Positions 9,180 to 18,362 of a stretch of 64,000 nt of DNA are shown one piece after another. The translations under genes and the position numbers were made by a program. Below the pieces are notes generated by a model that ran no database searches, had not been told where the DNA came from, and saw only the letters and a program-made list of their open reading frames with translations. Source of the DNA: Pseudomonas entomophila (GTDB lineage Bacteria > Pseudomonadota > Gammaproteobacteria > Pseudomonadales > Pseudomonadaceae); the NCBI RefSeq assembly GCF_023277925.1, contig NZ_CP063832.1:806001-870000 (forward strand). Reading direction: 5' to 3'. Positions within the stretch are counted from its first letter, which is position 1; each line of letters begins with the position of its first letter.

Positions 9180-11245
9180 CGGTCACGCTCCCAGGCCTGC
9201 TCGCGGGCCTGGGCCAGCAGCTCCAGGCGGCGGGCGGCGTCTTCGTCGTCGAGCAGGTCACGCACTGGCGTCCTGAAGCGTCGCCGCCAGTTGGGGTGGC
9301 TCTCGGTGGTGCCGGGCAGGTTGGACTGCTCGTCGCAACCCAGCAGGTCCTCCAGGGGCACCAGCACCAGCGGGGCGCGGGTATGGCCGAGGTAGCGGAT
9401 CGCGGCGTCGATCAGCGCGCTGTCGTCCGCTTGCGGTCCGTAGTTCTGCTCAAGGGTGCGACGCAAGCCGTCGCGCTCCAGCGCCCGGGTATGCCGCCAG
9501 TGCAGCTCGGCGGCGGTCTCGATCAGCTTCAGGCGGTGGCTCCAGTCGATATCGCGGCCCGCCAGCCAGCCGGCCAGGGGCGCGAGGTCATGGGTGCCGG
9601 TGGTGGCCAGGGCGTTGTCGGGCCAGTCGAGGATGGGTGTGAAGTGCCCGGGTGGGGCCTGTTCGAAAGGCAGCACGCGCATGCCCAGCACGGCCTTGTC
9701 GGCCAGGCGTTCACGCAGCCCTTCAGGCACGGTACCCAGGTCTTCGCCGAGGATGATCGCCTGGTGGCGCACCGATTCCAGGGCCAGAAGGCGCAGCAGG
9801 TCGGCCAGCGGATAGTTCAGGTAGGCGCCTTCGCTGGGTTTGGCGCCGCGGGGGACCAGCCACAACCGGCGCAGGCCCATTACATGGTCGATACGCAGGC
9901 CGCCGGCATGGGCCAGGTTGGCCCGCAGCATCTCGATGAAGGCACGGTAACCATTGCGCTTGAGGCCTTCGGGCGAAAATGCGCAGATGCCCCAGTCCTG
10001 CCCGGAACGGTTGAGGATATCCGGGGGCGCACCGACCTTGAGATCGGCCAGCAGTTCGTCCTGGCGGCTCCAAGCCTGGCTGCCGGCACCGTCGGCGCCC
10101 ACCGCCAGGTCGGCGATCAGGCCGATGGCCATGCCGTTGCCGCGCGCGGCGTCCTGGGCCCGTTGCAGGCTGCGTTCGGTCAGCCACTGGCAGAAGGCAT
10201 GGAACTCCACGCGGGCGGGGTAGGCATGGGCGAAGGCCTCGACTTCCGGGTGGTAGGGGTCGTGCCAGGCCGCTGGCCAGTTGCGCCAGTCGGCGCCCAG
10301 GCCGTGTTCCATGGCGTGGGCTTGCAGCACCTCGAAGCGGCAGTGATGTTCAAGCTTTTCGCCGCCGTTGGCACGGAACTGGTCGAAGTCTTCGCGCAGC
10401 GGGTGATTGCCCTGGCTGAAGTCCTGGTAGAGCGCTTCGAGCAGGCGCAGGCGGGCGTCGGCGGCGCGCGGCCAGTCGACCAGCGGGCGTTGTTCCAGGT
10501 CTTCGAGCGTCTGCTCCAGGCCGCAGGCTTCGATTGCCATGCGCACGGCGCGCTCGCCCAGCAGGGCGGCGGGGCTGGCGTACAGGGTGTTGAGCAGCAG
10601 GCGGCTGGAGGGCGAGTAGGGGCTGTAGTGCTGTTGGTCGACGATCGACAACGCATGGATCGGGCTGATCGCCAAGGCATCGGCGCCGCGTTCTGCGGCG
10701 CTGCGCGCCAGTTGCTCCAGGGCCAGGCAGTCGCCATAGCCGCCATCGCCGGGGCGACGCAGGCTATACAGTTGCACCGCCAGGCCCCAGCAGCGGGGTG
10801 GCGCCTGCTTCACGGCATCTTGCAGGGCATGGCAGCGCGCGGGCGCCACCGCCACGGTGAACGTTCGGCCGTCGATGTCCAGTTGGTGGTAACCCAGCGG
10901 CAGTTCGCCCGGCAGGCGGGCCTGGGCGTCCAGTTGCAAGGTGCGCTGCGTACCGTCCTCCAGGGTGCATCGCACGGTGCTTGCGGTACTGAAGTAGCGT
11001 TGCAGGTCGAGCGGCTGGCCGCGGTCGACGGTCAGCAAGGGTGGCAGGTGCTCGCTGTCCTCGGCCTGTTCGACGGCGCGCAGGCTGGCTTCGATGGCCG
11101 CGCGGTCATGGGCCGGGTGCCCCAGGCCTTGCAGCACCTGGCGCAACACGTCGTCGCTGACCTGCTGTGGGCGGTTGTTGGCGTCGACCCAGTCACGGGC
11201 CAGACCTACCTGGGCCGCCAGGCGATGGAGGGGCTGTTCGCTCAT
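9176..11245 (-). CDS. malQ: 4-alpha-glucanotransferase MalQ
   Basis: 689 residues from MSEQPLHRLA. This start was chosen because its ATG overlaps the treZ stop (ATGA); the frame stays open 13 codons further upstream but only inside treZ. GH77 disproportionating enzyme that transfers maltodextrin segments between chains and releases glucose. Motifs: ILGEDLGTVPEGL (acid/base Glu), GLRIDHVMGLRRLW (nucleophile Asp) and TTGTHDLAPLAGW (third Asp). It supplies maltodextrins of useful length to TreY/TreZ, its operon partners on either side. Confidence 0.96.
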   Translation of the reverse strand: MSEQPLHRLAAQVGLARDWVDANNRPQQVSDDVLRQVLQGLGHPAHDRAAIEASLRAVEQAEDSEHLPPLLTVDRGQPLDLQRYFSTASTVRCTLEDGTQRTLQLDAQARLPGELPLGYHQLDIDGRTFTVAVAPARCHALQDAVKQAPPRCWGLAVQLYSLRRPGDGGYGDCLALEQLARSAAERGADALAISPIHALSIVDQQHYSPYSPSSRLLLNTLYASPAALLGERAVRMAIEACGLEQTLEDLEQRPLVDWPRAADARLRLLEALYQDFSQGNHPLREDFDQFRANGGEKLEHHCRFEVLQAHAMEHGLGADWRNWPAAWHDPYHPEVEAFAHAYPARVEFHAFCQWLTERSLQRAQDAARGNGMAIGLIADLAVGADGAGSQAWSRQDELLADLKVGAPPDILNRSGQDWGICAFSPEGLKRNGYRAFIEMLRANLAHAGGLRIDHVMGLRRLWLVPRGAKPSEGAYLNYPLADLLRLLALESVRHQAIILGEDLGTVPEGLRERLADKAVLGMRVLPFEQAPPGHFTPILDWPDNALATTGTHDLAPLAGWLAGRDIDWSHRLKLIETAAELHWRHTRALERDGLRRTLEQNYGPQADDSALIDAAIRYLGHTRAPLVLVPLEDLLGCDEQSNLPGTTESHPNWRRRFRTPVRDLLDDEDAARRLELLAQAREQAWERDR

Positions 11246-12987
11246 GACGTCTCCTGGTCGGGGGGCAGCAGGCTGACCACGCAACTGTGCGCGGCCAGCG
11301 ACGAGTCGGGATGGGCGTTGTCGCTACTGTCGTACAGGCGCCGCGTCAGTGGCGGCAGCTGTACCGCCTGCGCCTGCGTCGCGAGGTTGAGGTCGATGCG
11401 CAGCACGTGGCCGTCACCCAGGCGCCAGCGGCTGGTCAGGGCCTTGTCGCCCAGCGTGTCGGCGCCCAGGGCGCGGGTACCGGGCAGGCGCGGGATGATG
11501 TGGCGCCTGCGCAGGTCGAGCAGTTGCTGGTACAGGCCGTGCCAGCCGGCGAGTACTTCCTGGGGCCGGGGCCGGGAGGCCTCGAAGGTGGCGGTGGCGT
11601 TGGGGTCGGGGATTCGCTCGCGCTGCCGTGGGTCGGTGAAGGCGCTGAAATGGGTGAACTCGCCGCGTCGGCCTTCGCGCACGGCGTCGGCCAGTTCGTC
11701 GTGGAAGTCGGTGAAGAACAGGAACGGCTCGCGGCTGCCGTCGTCGTCACCCATGAACAGCAGCGGAATCATGGGCGCCAGCAGCAACAACGCGGTGGCG
11801 GCACGCAAGGCCTGTGGCGGGCACAGGCGGGTCAGGCGCTCGCCCAGGGCGCGGTTGCCGACCTGGTCGTGGTTCTGCAGGAACAGCACGAACGCGCTGG
11901 GTGCCAGGTGCCCGCTGGGCTCGCCCCGTGGCACGCCATGGCGAGTGAGCTGGCCCTGGAAGGCGAAGCCTTCGGCGAGGCAGCGGGCCAGTTGTTCGAT
12001 GGGGCGTTCCTGGTAATCGGCGTAGTAGCCTTCGGTTTCGCCGGTCAGCAGTACGTGCAGGGCATTGTGGCCGTCGTCGTTCCACTGGGCGTCGAAGCCT
12101 TGCTGCAGCAGCGAGGCCTGGTTGTGTTCGTTTTCCAGCACCAACCAGACGTGCCGCCCCGGTGCGACGGCACTGCGCACCCGCTGTGCCAGCTCGACCA
12201 GGAAGTCCGGTTGGTCGATGGCGTGCACGGCATCCAGGCGCAGCCCGTCGCAGCGGTAGTCGCACAGCCACATCAGTGCATTCTGGATGAAGTACTCGCG
12301 CACCTCGGGCCGACGCAAGTCGATGGCCGCGCCCCAGGGCGTCTGCCGGTCTTCGCGAAAGAACGGGCTGGCATAGCGGTGCAGGTAGTTGCCGTCGGGC
12401 CCAAAGTGGTTGTAGACCACGTCCACCAGCACCATCAGGCCGTGGCCATGGGCGGTGTCGACCAGGGCGCAAAGCGCCTGTGGCGTGCCATAGCTGTGTT
12501 GGGGCGCGAAGGGCAGCACACCGTCATAACCCCAGTTGCGCTCGCCAGGGAACTGCCCCAGGGGCATCAGTTCGATGGCGCTGATGCCGAGCGCGGCCAG
12601 GCGTGGCAATACCTCGGCGACACCGGGATAACCGTCGAGCAGACCGACGTGCAGCTCCTGGATCACCGCCTCATGCCAGGGTCGGCCCTGCCAGGGGTGT
12701 TGCCAGGGGTAGCCGCTCAGGTCCACCAGCGCGCTGGGGCCCTGTGCGCCTTCGGGCTGGTAGCGCGAGGCCGGGTCGGCCACCCGCAGCTCATCGTCGA
12801 TCTGAAAGTGATAACGGTCACCCGCCTGGCAGGCGGTGACCACGCTGTACCAGCCATCGCCGTCGGTTTGCAGTACGACGGGCGGTCGCTGCTCGATCAT
12901 CACGCTCACGCTGCGCGCATCCGGTGCCCAGAGGGCGAAGCGCGCCGACGTGGCGTCCAGCAACTGTGCGCCATGCCTGTGCATCAT
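11242..12987 (-). CDS. treZ: malto-oligosyltrehalose trehalohydrolase TreZ
   Basis: 581-residue GH13 hydrolase that releases trehalose from maltooligosyl-trehalose made by TreY. N-terminal CBM48-like region (FALWAPDARSVSVMI), then the barrel: VDVVYNHFGPDGNYL, nucleophile Asp in GLRLDAVHAI, Glu in LVLENEHN, Asp in LQNHDQVGNR. AGGGAGC precedes the ATG at 12987. The gene starts 12 bases after glgA and overlaps malQ by 4 bases, so it is clearly co-transcribed. Confidence 0.97.
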   Translation of the reverse strand: MMHRHGAQLLDATSARFALWAPDARSVSVMIEQRPPVVLQTDGDGWYSVVTACQAGDRYHFQIDDELRVADPASRYQPEGAQGPSALVDLSGYPWQHPWQGRPWHEAVIQELHVGLLDGYPGVAEVLPRLAALGISAIELMPLGQFPGERNWGYDGVLPFAPQHSYGTPQALCALVDTAHGHGLMVLVDVVYNHFGPDGNYLHRYASPFFREDRQTPWGAAIDLRRPEVREYFIQNALMWLCDYRCDGLRLDAVHAIDQPDFLVELAQRVRSAVAPGRHVWLVLENEHNQASLLQQGFDAQWNDDGHNALHVLLTGETEGYYADYQERPIEQLARCLAEGFAFQGQLTRHGVPRGEPSGHLAPSAFVLFLQNHDQVGNRALGERLTRLCPPQALRAATALLLLAPMIPLLFMGDDDGSREPFLFFTDFHDELADAVREGRRGEFTHFSAFTDPRQRERIPDPNATATFEASRPRPQEVLAGWHGLYQQLLDLRRRHIIPRLPGTRALGADTLGDKALTSRWRLGDGHVLRIDLNLATQAQAVQLPPLTRRLYDSSDNAHPDSSLAAHSCVVSLLPPDQETS

Positions 12988-12999
12988 GCGCTCCCTGTC

Positions 13000-14559
13000 T
13001 CAGTAGTGGGCGAAGTGCGCCTGCTTGACCAGGTCCTCGTACAAACGGGCGTAGGGTTCCACCGCCTGGCACCAGTTGAACGGTTGGGTCATCGACAGGC
13101 AGCGCATCGCGTTGAGCAGGTGCTTCTTGCCGTACACATAGAAGGCGCGGCCAAGGGCCTCGCGGTAGCTTTCGACGGTCGAGTCGTCGAACAGGAAACC
13201 GGTCACGCCGTTCTCGATGGTGTCGGCCAGCCCCCCGGTGTTGCGCGCCACCGGCAGCGAACCAAAGCGCTGGGCGTACATCTGGCTCAACCCGCAGGGC
13301 TCGTAGCGCGAGGGCATCAGCAGGAAGTCGGAACCGGCGAACATGCGCCGGGCGTCGGTTTCGTTAAAGCCGATGCGCACGCCGATGCGGCCAGGGTGAC
13401 GCAGGGCGAGTTCGCGCATGGCCTGCTCCTCCTCCGGCTCGCCCCGGCCGATGATCGCCAGCTGGCCGCCTTGCTCGACAATGGAGTCGGCCACGCCCAG
13501 GGTCAGGTCGAGACCTTTCTGGTAGACCAGCCGCGACACCACCGCGAACAGCGGCCCCTCTGACGGCTCCAGCTCGAACAGCTCGCGCACCTGCTGGGCG
13601 TTGCGTGCCTTGCCGGCCCAGTCGTTGATGCTGAAGTTGTGATGCAGGTGCTGGTCGGTGGCCGAATCCCAGCTCTCGTCGATGCCGTTGGGGATGCCAC
13701 CGAGCAGGCCTTGCTGGGCCTTGCTGGCGAGGAAACCGTCCAGCCCGCAGCCGAACTCCGGCGTGGTGATCTCCCGGGCGTAGGTGGCGCTGACCGTGGT
13801 GATGTGGCTGGAATAGGCAAGCCCGGCCTTGAGGAACGACAGCTTGCCGTAGAACTCCATGCCTTCCTGTTGCATGGCATGGTCCGGGATCGCCAGTTCA
13901 GGGCTGCAACCACGGCTGTACACGCCTTGGTAGGCGAGGTTGTGGATGGTGAACAGGGTCGGGGTGCTCAGCCCGCGCCAGTGCATGTAGGCCGGGGCCA
14001 GGCCGGCCGGCCAGTCGTGGGCGTGCACCAGGTCCGGGCGCCAGTGGGCCATGCCTTCGCCGGCGGCGATCTCGGCCGCGGCCAGGCCCAGGCGGGCGAA
14101 GCGGATATGGTTGTCCGGCCAGTCGCGGCCGTTGTTGGCGCCGTAGGGGGTGCCATCGCGCTGGTACAGCTCGGGGCAGATCAGCACGTAGATCACCAGG
14201 CCGTCGGCCAGGTCCATGCGCCCGATCTTGCAAGGGGGCAGCGCGGCATGGCCGCCCAGTTCGCCGACGATATGGATGGGGTTGTCGCTTTCGACCACTT
14301 GGCGGTAGCCGGGGATCAGCACGCGCACATCGTGCAGGTGCGCCAGGGCCCGGGGCAGGGCCGCGGACACGTCGCCCAGGCCGCCGGTCTTGACCAGGTC
14401 GGCGATCTCCGAGGTGACGAACAGGACCTTGCGCTTGTTCGGGTTGTGCTGGCGCTGGGCGCCAGGTGCCTTGGCTGTCGGGGCGAAATCCGGGCTGAGC
14501 GGTTCGCGATTGTCCGGTTTGAATGCGTCTACGTGAGGTTCGACAGCGGCACTGATCAT
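13000..14559 (-). CDS. glgA: glycogen synthase GlgA (GT5)
   Basis: 519 residues; extends linear alpha-1,4 glucan from ADP-glucose (or UDP-glucose). The GT5 N-terminal domain shows the substrate-binding KTGGLGDV motif after a 40-residue N-terminal extension (MISAAVEPHVDAFKPDN...). The C-terminal Rossmann domain shows SRYEPCGLSQMYAQ and RNTGGLADTI. GGAGAGAAGT lies upstream of the ATG. It is the first gene of the minus-strand operon; the promoter should lie in the 434-base gap to ppnN. No glgC (ADP-glucose pyrophosphorylase) is in the window. Confidence 0.96.
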   Translation of the reverse strand: MISAAVEPHVDAFKPDNREPLSPDFAPTAKAPGAQRQHNPNKRKVLFVTSEIADLVKTGGLGDVSAALPRALAHLHDVRVLIPGYRQVVESDNPIHIVGELGGHAALPPCKIGRMDLADGLVIYVLICPELYQRDGTPYGANNGRDWPDNHIRFARLGLAAAEIAAGEGMAHWRPDLVHAHDWPAGLAPAYMHWRGLSTPTLFTIHNLAYQGVYSRGCSPELAIPDHAMQQEGMEFYGKLSFLKAGLAYSSHITTVSATYAREITTPEFGCGLDGFLASKAQQGLLGGIPNGIDESWDSATDQHLHHNFSINDWAGKARNAQQVRELFELEPSEGPLFAVVSRLVYQKGLDLTLGVADSIVEQGGQLAIIGRGEPEEEQAMRELALRHPGRIGVRIGFNETDARRMFAGSDFLLMPSRYEPCGLSQMYAQRFGSLPVARNTGGLADTIENGVTGFLFDDSTVESYREALGRAFYVYGKKHLLNAMRCLSMTQPFNWCQAVEPYARLYEDLVKQAHFAHY

Positions 14560-14993
14560 ACTTCTCTCCGTCCCATGTGCATTTCAGGTGCGTGGTGTTG
14601 GCTCGTTGTGGTTCTCTCTGGTTTTGGTCACTGCATCTTCGTAGTGCGATCCTTGCCCCAAAGCTGTGCGCGCAAGCGCTGCACGTGCGGCGTTCCGGCC
14701 GAAAGGCGCGTGGACTGGCTGGGGTGGGTTGGCCTGGCGTGAGGAAGTCCCTTTGCGTTGGCCTACTTAGTTCCTGACCTGCCCGTATTTCGGAAAGTTC
14801 GACTTTTTTACGTCACTTTTTCCGAGCAATTCGCGGGCCGAAACTGGAGTGTAGGAGACGAACGGGCATTAAAGTGACCCGTTGGTCATTTTTGTTGCGG
14901 TGTTTTTTGCGCAAACGTTGGCGGGCTGTCACGGCATGTGACTGATGCGCGGAGGGGGATAAAGGAGGGGCCGCGATGCGGCCCCGGGGTGTC
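14560..14993. other. intergenic region between glgA and ppnN; likely glgA operon promoter
   Basis: 434 bases with no convincing gene. It contains an AT-rich stretch (14790-14910) that is a plausible promoter zone for the glgA operon and, near the ppnN stop, a hairpin described separately. No strong sigma70 hexamers could be assigned with confidence. Confidence 0.5.
14967..14985 (-). terminator. probable terminator of ppnN
   Basis: Perfect 8-bp stem GGGGCCGC / GCGGCCCC with a 3-base loop, just past the ppnN stop codon. On the minus strand it is followed by TCCTTTAT, a weak U-rich tract. Confidence 0.6.
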
Positions 14994-16367
14994 TCAGGTC
15001 ACGACCTGGTAGCACGGCACATAGGCCGCGCCACCCGGCAGTTTCATCCGGTGCTGGTCGACGAACGCCTGTAGCAGGCGCCCCAGCGGGTCGAGGATCG
15101 CCGCGTCGCCACGGATCTGGTAGGGGCCGTGTTCTTCGATCAGGCGGATGCCCTTATCCTTGACGTTGCCGGCGACGATGCCGGAAAACGCCCGGCGCAG
15201 GTTGGCCGCCAGCTCATGGGGCGGCAGGTCGCGGCGCAGGGCCAGCGCGGCCATGTTCTCGTGGGTTGGGTCGAAGGGATGCTGGAAACCTTCGGCGATC
15301 TTCAGCAGCCAGTTGAAGTGGAAGGCGTCGTTGCGCTCGCGGCGGAACTGCTTGACCTCCTTCAACCCCTCGACCATCTGCCGGGCCACTTCGGTCGGGT
15401 CGTCGATGATGATCTGGTAGTGGCGCTGGGCGGCTTCGCCCAGGGTTGCACCGACGAAGGCGTGCAGTTGCTGCAGGAACGGCTCGGCGCTGCGCGGGCC
15501 GGTGAGGACCACCGGGAACGGCAGGTCCTGGTTGTCCGGGTGCATGAGGATGCCGAGCAGGTAGAGGAATTCCTCGGCGGTGCCGGCGCCACCGGGGAAG
15601 ATGATGATGCCGTGGCCGACACGGACGAACGCCTCCAGGCGCTTCTCGATGTCCGGCAGGATCACCAGTTCGTTGACGATCGGGTTGGGTGCCTCGGCGG
15701 CGATGATGCCCGGCTCGGTCAAGCCGAGGTAGCGGCTGCCGTGCATGCGCTGCTTGGCGTGGGCGATGGTGGCGCCTTTCATCGGGCCTTTCATCACGCC
15801 CGGGCCGCAACCGGTGCAGACGTCCAGCTTGCGCAGGCCCAGCTCGTGGCCGACCTTCTTGGTGTACTGGTATTCCTCGCTGCTGATCGAGTGACCGCCC
15901 CAGCACACCACCATCTTCGGTTCCACGCCCGGGCGCAGCGTGCGGGCATTGCGCAGCAGGTGGAAGACGTAGTCGGTGAGGCCCTGGGAGCTTTCCAGGT
16001 CGATGCGCTGGCTGGCCAGCTCGCTTTCGGTGTAGACGATGTCGCGCAGGGCGCTGAACAGCATTTCCCGGGTGCTGGCGATCATCTCGCCATCGACGAA
16101 GGCGTCGGCCGGCGCGTTGAGCAGTTCCAGGCGCACGCCGCGGTCCTGTTGGTGGATGCGCACCTCGAAGTCCTTGTAGGCCTCGAGGATGGTCTTGGCA
16201 TTGTCGACATGGGCGCCGGTGTTGAGGATGGCCAGGGCGCACTGGCGGAACAGGGTGTAGAGGCTGCCGGTACCGACTTCGCTCAGTTGCTGGACTTCAC
16301 GTTGCGACAGCGTCTCCAGGCTGCCCTTGGGGCTGACGGAGGCGTTGATGACATTGCGTTGGGGCAT
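14994..16367 (-). CDS. ppnN: nucleotide 5'-monophosphate nucleosidase PpnN (LOG family)
   Basis: 457 residues from MPQRNVINASVSPKGSLETL, close to the 454 of E. coli PpnN (YgdH). It cleaves purine and pyrimidine nucleoside monophosphates to base and ribose 5-phosphate and in E. coli is controlled by (p)ppGpp. Central LOG-type Rossmann fold: GCGPGVMKGPMKGA and the PGGAGTAEEFLYL motif with the catalytic Glu. The frame remains open about 61 codons further upstream, but that stretch runs through a REP element and has no family resemblance, so it was excluded. Confidence 0.93.
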   Translation of the reverse strand: MPQRNVINASVSPKGSLETLSQREVQQLSEVGTGSLYTLFRQCALAILNTGAHVDNAKTILEAYKDFEVRIHQQDRGVRLELLNAPADAFVDGEMIASTREMLFSALRDIVYTESELASQRIDLESSQGLTDYVFHLLRNARTLRPGVEPKMVVCWGGHSISSEEYQYTKKVGHELGLRKLDVCTGCGPGVMKGPMKGATIAHAKQRMHGSRYLGLTEPGIIAAEAPNPIVNELVILPDIEKRLEAFVRVGHGIIIFPGGAGTAEEFLYLLGILMHPDNQDLPFPVVLTGPRSAEPFLQQLHAFVGATLGEAAQRHYQIIIDDPTEVARQMVEGLKEVKQFRRERNDAFHFNWLLKIAEGFQHPFDPTHENMAALALRRDLPPHELAANLRRAFSGIVAGNVKDKGIRLIEEHGPYQIRGDAAILDPLGRLLQAFVDQHRMKLPGGAAYVPCYQVVT

Positions 16368-16505
16368 GTAAGTCTTTCCTGTGCGGGTAAAACATCCTTC
16401 TTGGACAACACCATACAAGCAAATGTGCGTGGCAACGAGGGGGAGGGTGAAAATCCGGTTCGCCACAATCAGAACCTCCACAGCCCATGGATTTGGTGCA
16501 ACCAC

Positions 16506-16590
16506 TGTAGGAGCGGCTTCAGCCGCGATCACCCGCCAAGCGGGTGCCATGCACCGTGATAGCCTGCATCGCGGCTGAAGCCGCTCCTAC
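16506..16590. repeat. REP pair, GGAGCGGCTTCAGCCGCG family
   Basis: Inverted arms TGTAGGAGCGGCTTCAGCC... and its complement (ending GCCGCTCCTAC) flank a short palindromic centre (CACCCGCCAAGCGGGTG). It lies in the divergent gap between ppnN and arfB. Same family as 33011-33095 and 60386-60470. Confidence 0.85.
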
Positions 16591-16658
16591 GGAGAAAGGG
16601 TGGGGTATGGCAGAGCGGCGGAGGCTGTGATAATGGCGGCAATTACAAGGGCCATACC

Positions 16659-17072
16659 ATGCTGACCATCTCCAAAAACGTGCATCTGCCGGATGCCGAA
16701 ATAGAGCTCACCTACATCCGCGCACAAGGCGCGGGTGGGCAGAATGTCAACAAGGTGTCCAGCGCCGTGCACCTGCGCTTCGACATCCCAGCCTCGTCGC
16801 TGCCCGAGTTCTACAAGGCGCGGCTGCTGGCGCTGCGTGACAGCCGCATCACCGGCGACGGCGTGTTGATCATCAAGGCCCAGCAGTACCGCACCCAGGA
16901 GCAGAACCGTGCTGACGCGCTGGCGCGTCTTGCCGAGTTGATCATCGCGGCCGGCAAGACCGAGAAGAAACGCCGCCCCACCAAGCCGACCCTCGGCTCG
17001 AAGACCCGCCGCCTTGAAGGGAAAGCCAGGCGGAGCACTGTCAAGGCGGGGCGGGGCAAGGTGGATTTCTAG
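16659..17072 (+). CDS. arfB: alternative ribosome-rescue factor ArfB (peptidyl-tRNA hydrolase)
   Basis: 137 residues, the normal length. ArfB enters stalled ribosomes without mRNA in the A site and hydrolyses peptidyl-tRNA. The RF-1-like domain carries the GGQ motif ([19 protein letters not shown]), and the basic C-terminal tail ([16 protein letters not shown]...AGRGKVDF) that enters the mRNA channel is intact. The stop codon TAG is formed by the TA target of the IS630 element plus the first base (G) of the element; the sequence on the far side of the element (TA then GC) would give the same TAG, so the protein is unchanged by the insertion. Confidence 0.95.
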   Translation: MLTISKNVHLPDAEIELTYIRAQGAGGQNVNKVSSAVHLRFDIPASSLPEFYKARLLALRDSRITGDGVLIIKAQQYRTQEQNRADALARLAELIIAAGKTEKKRRPTKPTLGSKTRRLEGKARRSTVKAGRGKVDF

Positions 17073-18252
17073 TGTGGTGTTTCAGAAATACCGATGAAAA
17101 TTATTTACCCAGCGCTCGCGCCGCGCGAGCGGCTGAGGCAAGGATGTCCTCGGCCTTCTTGTGCCACCGAAATGGCTTCGGATTCTGGTTGTACGTTTCC
17201 AGATAGTGCTCAATCGAAGCTTCCAGATCTTTGACGCTGACATGTGCCTGTCGCTTGATCCATTTCTCGCTCAACGTTGAGAAAAAGCGCTCGACCAAAC
17301 TCAGCCAAGAGGCCGAAGTGGGCGTGAAGTGGATGTTGTAGCGTGGACGCGCTGCAAGCCAGGCCCTGCCTTTGTCGGTCTTGTGTGTTGCGTAGTTATC
17401 CATGATCAGATGAATAGGCATTTCAGCGGGTACCGACGCATCAATTTCTCTCAGAAAGGCGAGGAATTCAGTGCTGCGGTGCTGACGCTTCAATCGGTCA
17501 ACAACCTCACCCGTTGCCACATCCAGAGCGGCGAACAGAGAGGTTGTTCCATGTCGTTTGTCATCGTGCGTGCGAGTTGCAGGATTGCCATGGGAAAGGG
17601 GCAACCCAGGCTGGGTGCGGTTTAACGCCTGGATCTGACTCTTCTCATCAACGCATAGCACCAGAGCTCTTTCGGGGTGATTCAAGTACAGCCCAACGAT
17701 GTCGTGAACCTTATCGACAAACAAAGGATCGGTGGAGAGCTTGAAGGTCTTTTCCAGATGCGGCTTGATCCCGAATGCGTGCCAGATGCGCATGATGCTG
17801 GCAGGAGACAGACCGGTTTCGCGACTCATACGCCGCGTACTCCAGTGGCTGGAGTCGTCTGGCTTGCCTTTCAATACCTGATTGACTACCTGCTGAACTT
17901 GTTCATCCGAAATAGTACGCGGCCGACCAGAGCGCGGTTCATCGTTCAAACCCAGCAACCCCAACTTAGAGAAACGTTGGCGCCATCGTGACACCACATC
18001 CTTGCTGGTGCCCAAGCGCTTGGCGATGTCGTTACCTGATTCGCCGGCGGCACAGGCGAGGATTATCTCGGCGCGTAGGCATGCATCCTGGGCACCTTTG
18101 CGAAGCTTGACCCGACGCAGTAACTCCGCATGTTCAGTTTCAGAAAGGGTAATGACAGTTGCTGGTCGGCTCATGTCGATACACATCTCTTGATGAGTGG
18201 GTTTCTACAGAGCCTAGCTCAAATTTTCAGTGGGACTTCTGAGACACCACAC
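17072..18252. mobile_element. IS630-family insertion sequence, complete
   Basis: 1,181 bp bounded by 31-bp imperfect inverted repeats (left GTGTGGTGTTTCAGAA..., right read inward GTGTGGTGTCTCAGAA...; 26 of 31 positions agree by eye). TA dinucleotides flank both ends (17070-17071 and 18253-18254), the target duplication expected for IS630/Tc1-mariner elements. One intact transposase gene is inside on the minus strand. The insertion lies in the arfB stop codon and separates arfB from the RHS island. Confidence 0.93.
17101..18186 (-). CDS. IS630-family transposase
   Basis: 361 residues. N-terminal helix-turn-helix region ([20 protein letters not shown], then [15 protein letters not shown]) followed by the DDE catalytic domain: first Asp in [14 protein letters not shown], second Asp in [13 protein letters not shown], Glu in [16 protein letters not shown]. 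Spacing and length are those of a full IS630 transposase and the frame is unbroken, so the element may be active. A second ATG four codons in ([10 protein letters not shown]) is an equally possible start. Confidence 0.95.
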   Translation of the reverse strand: MCIDMSRPATVITLSETEHAELLRRVKLRKGAQDACLRAEIILACAAGESGNDIAKRLGTSKDVVSRWRQRFSKLGLLGLNDEPRSGRPRTISDEQVQQVVNQVLKGKPDDSSHWSTRRMSRETGLSPASIMRIWHAFGIKPHLEKTFKLSTDPLFVDKVHDIVGLYLNHPERALVLCVDEKSQIQALNRTQPGLPLSHGNPATRTHDDKRHGTTSLFAALDVATGEVVDRLKRQHRSTEFLAFLREIDASVPAEMPIHLIMDNYATHKTDKGRAWLAARPRYNIHFTPTSASWLSLVERFFSTLSEKWIKRQAHVSVKDLEASIEHYLETYNQNPKPFRWHKKAEDILASAARAARALGK

Positions 18253-18362
18253 TAGCATTTTTGCTAGGTGACGGCTGACGGCAAATCGGTGACCCTCAAC
18301 TTGTCGCGTTGAAAGAGTTTCTCTGACTACCGCCATCCAACCACTATGGCAGGGATCCCGCT

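Noticed and set aside
9158..12016. Very long plus-strand open frame (over 900 codons) opposite treY/malQ/treZ
   Set aside because: Antisense shadow of GC-rich coding DNA: the minus strand holds malQ and treZ with full catalytic motifs, while this frame has low-complexity Gly/Ala/Val/Gln composition and no family resemblance.
11287..13563. 758-codon plus-strand frame opposite treZ and glgA
   Set aside because: Same reason: a mirror frame of real genes, no ribosome binding site, no domain.
16368..16550. 61-codon N-terminal extension of ppnN
   Set aside because: The extension is translated REP sequence; the family start MPQRNVINASVSPKG fits the expected length.
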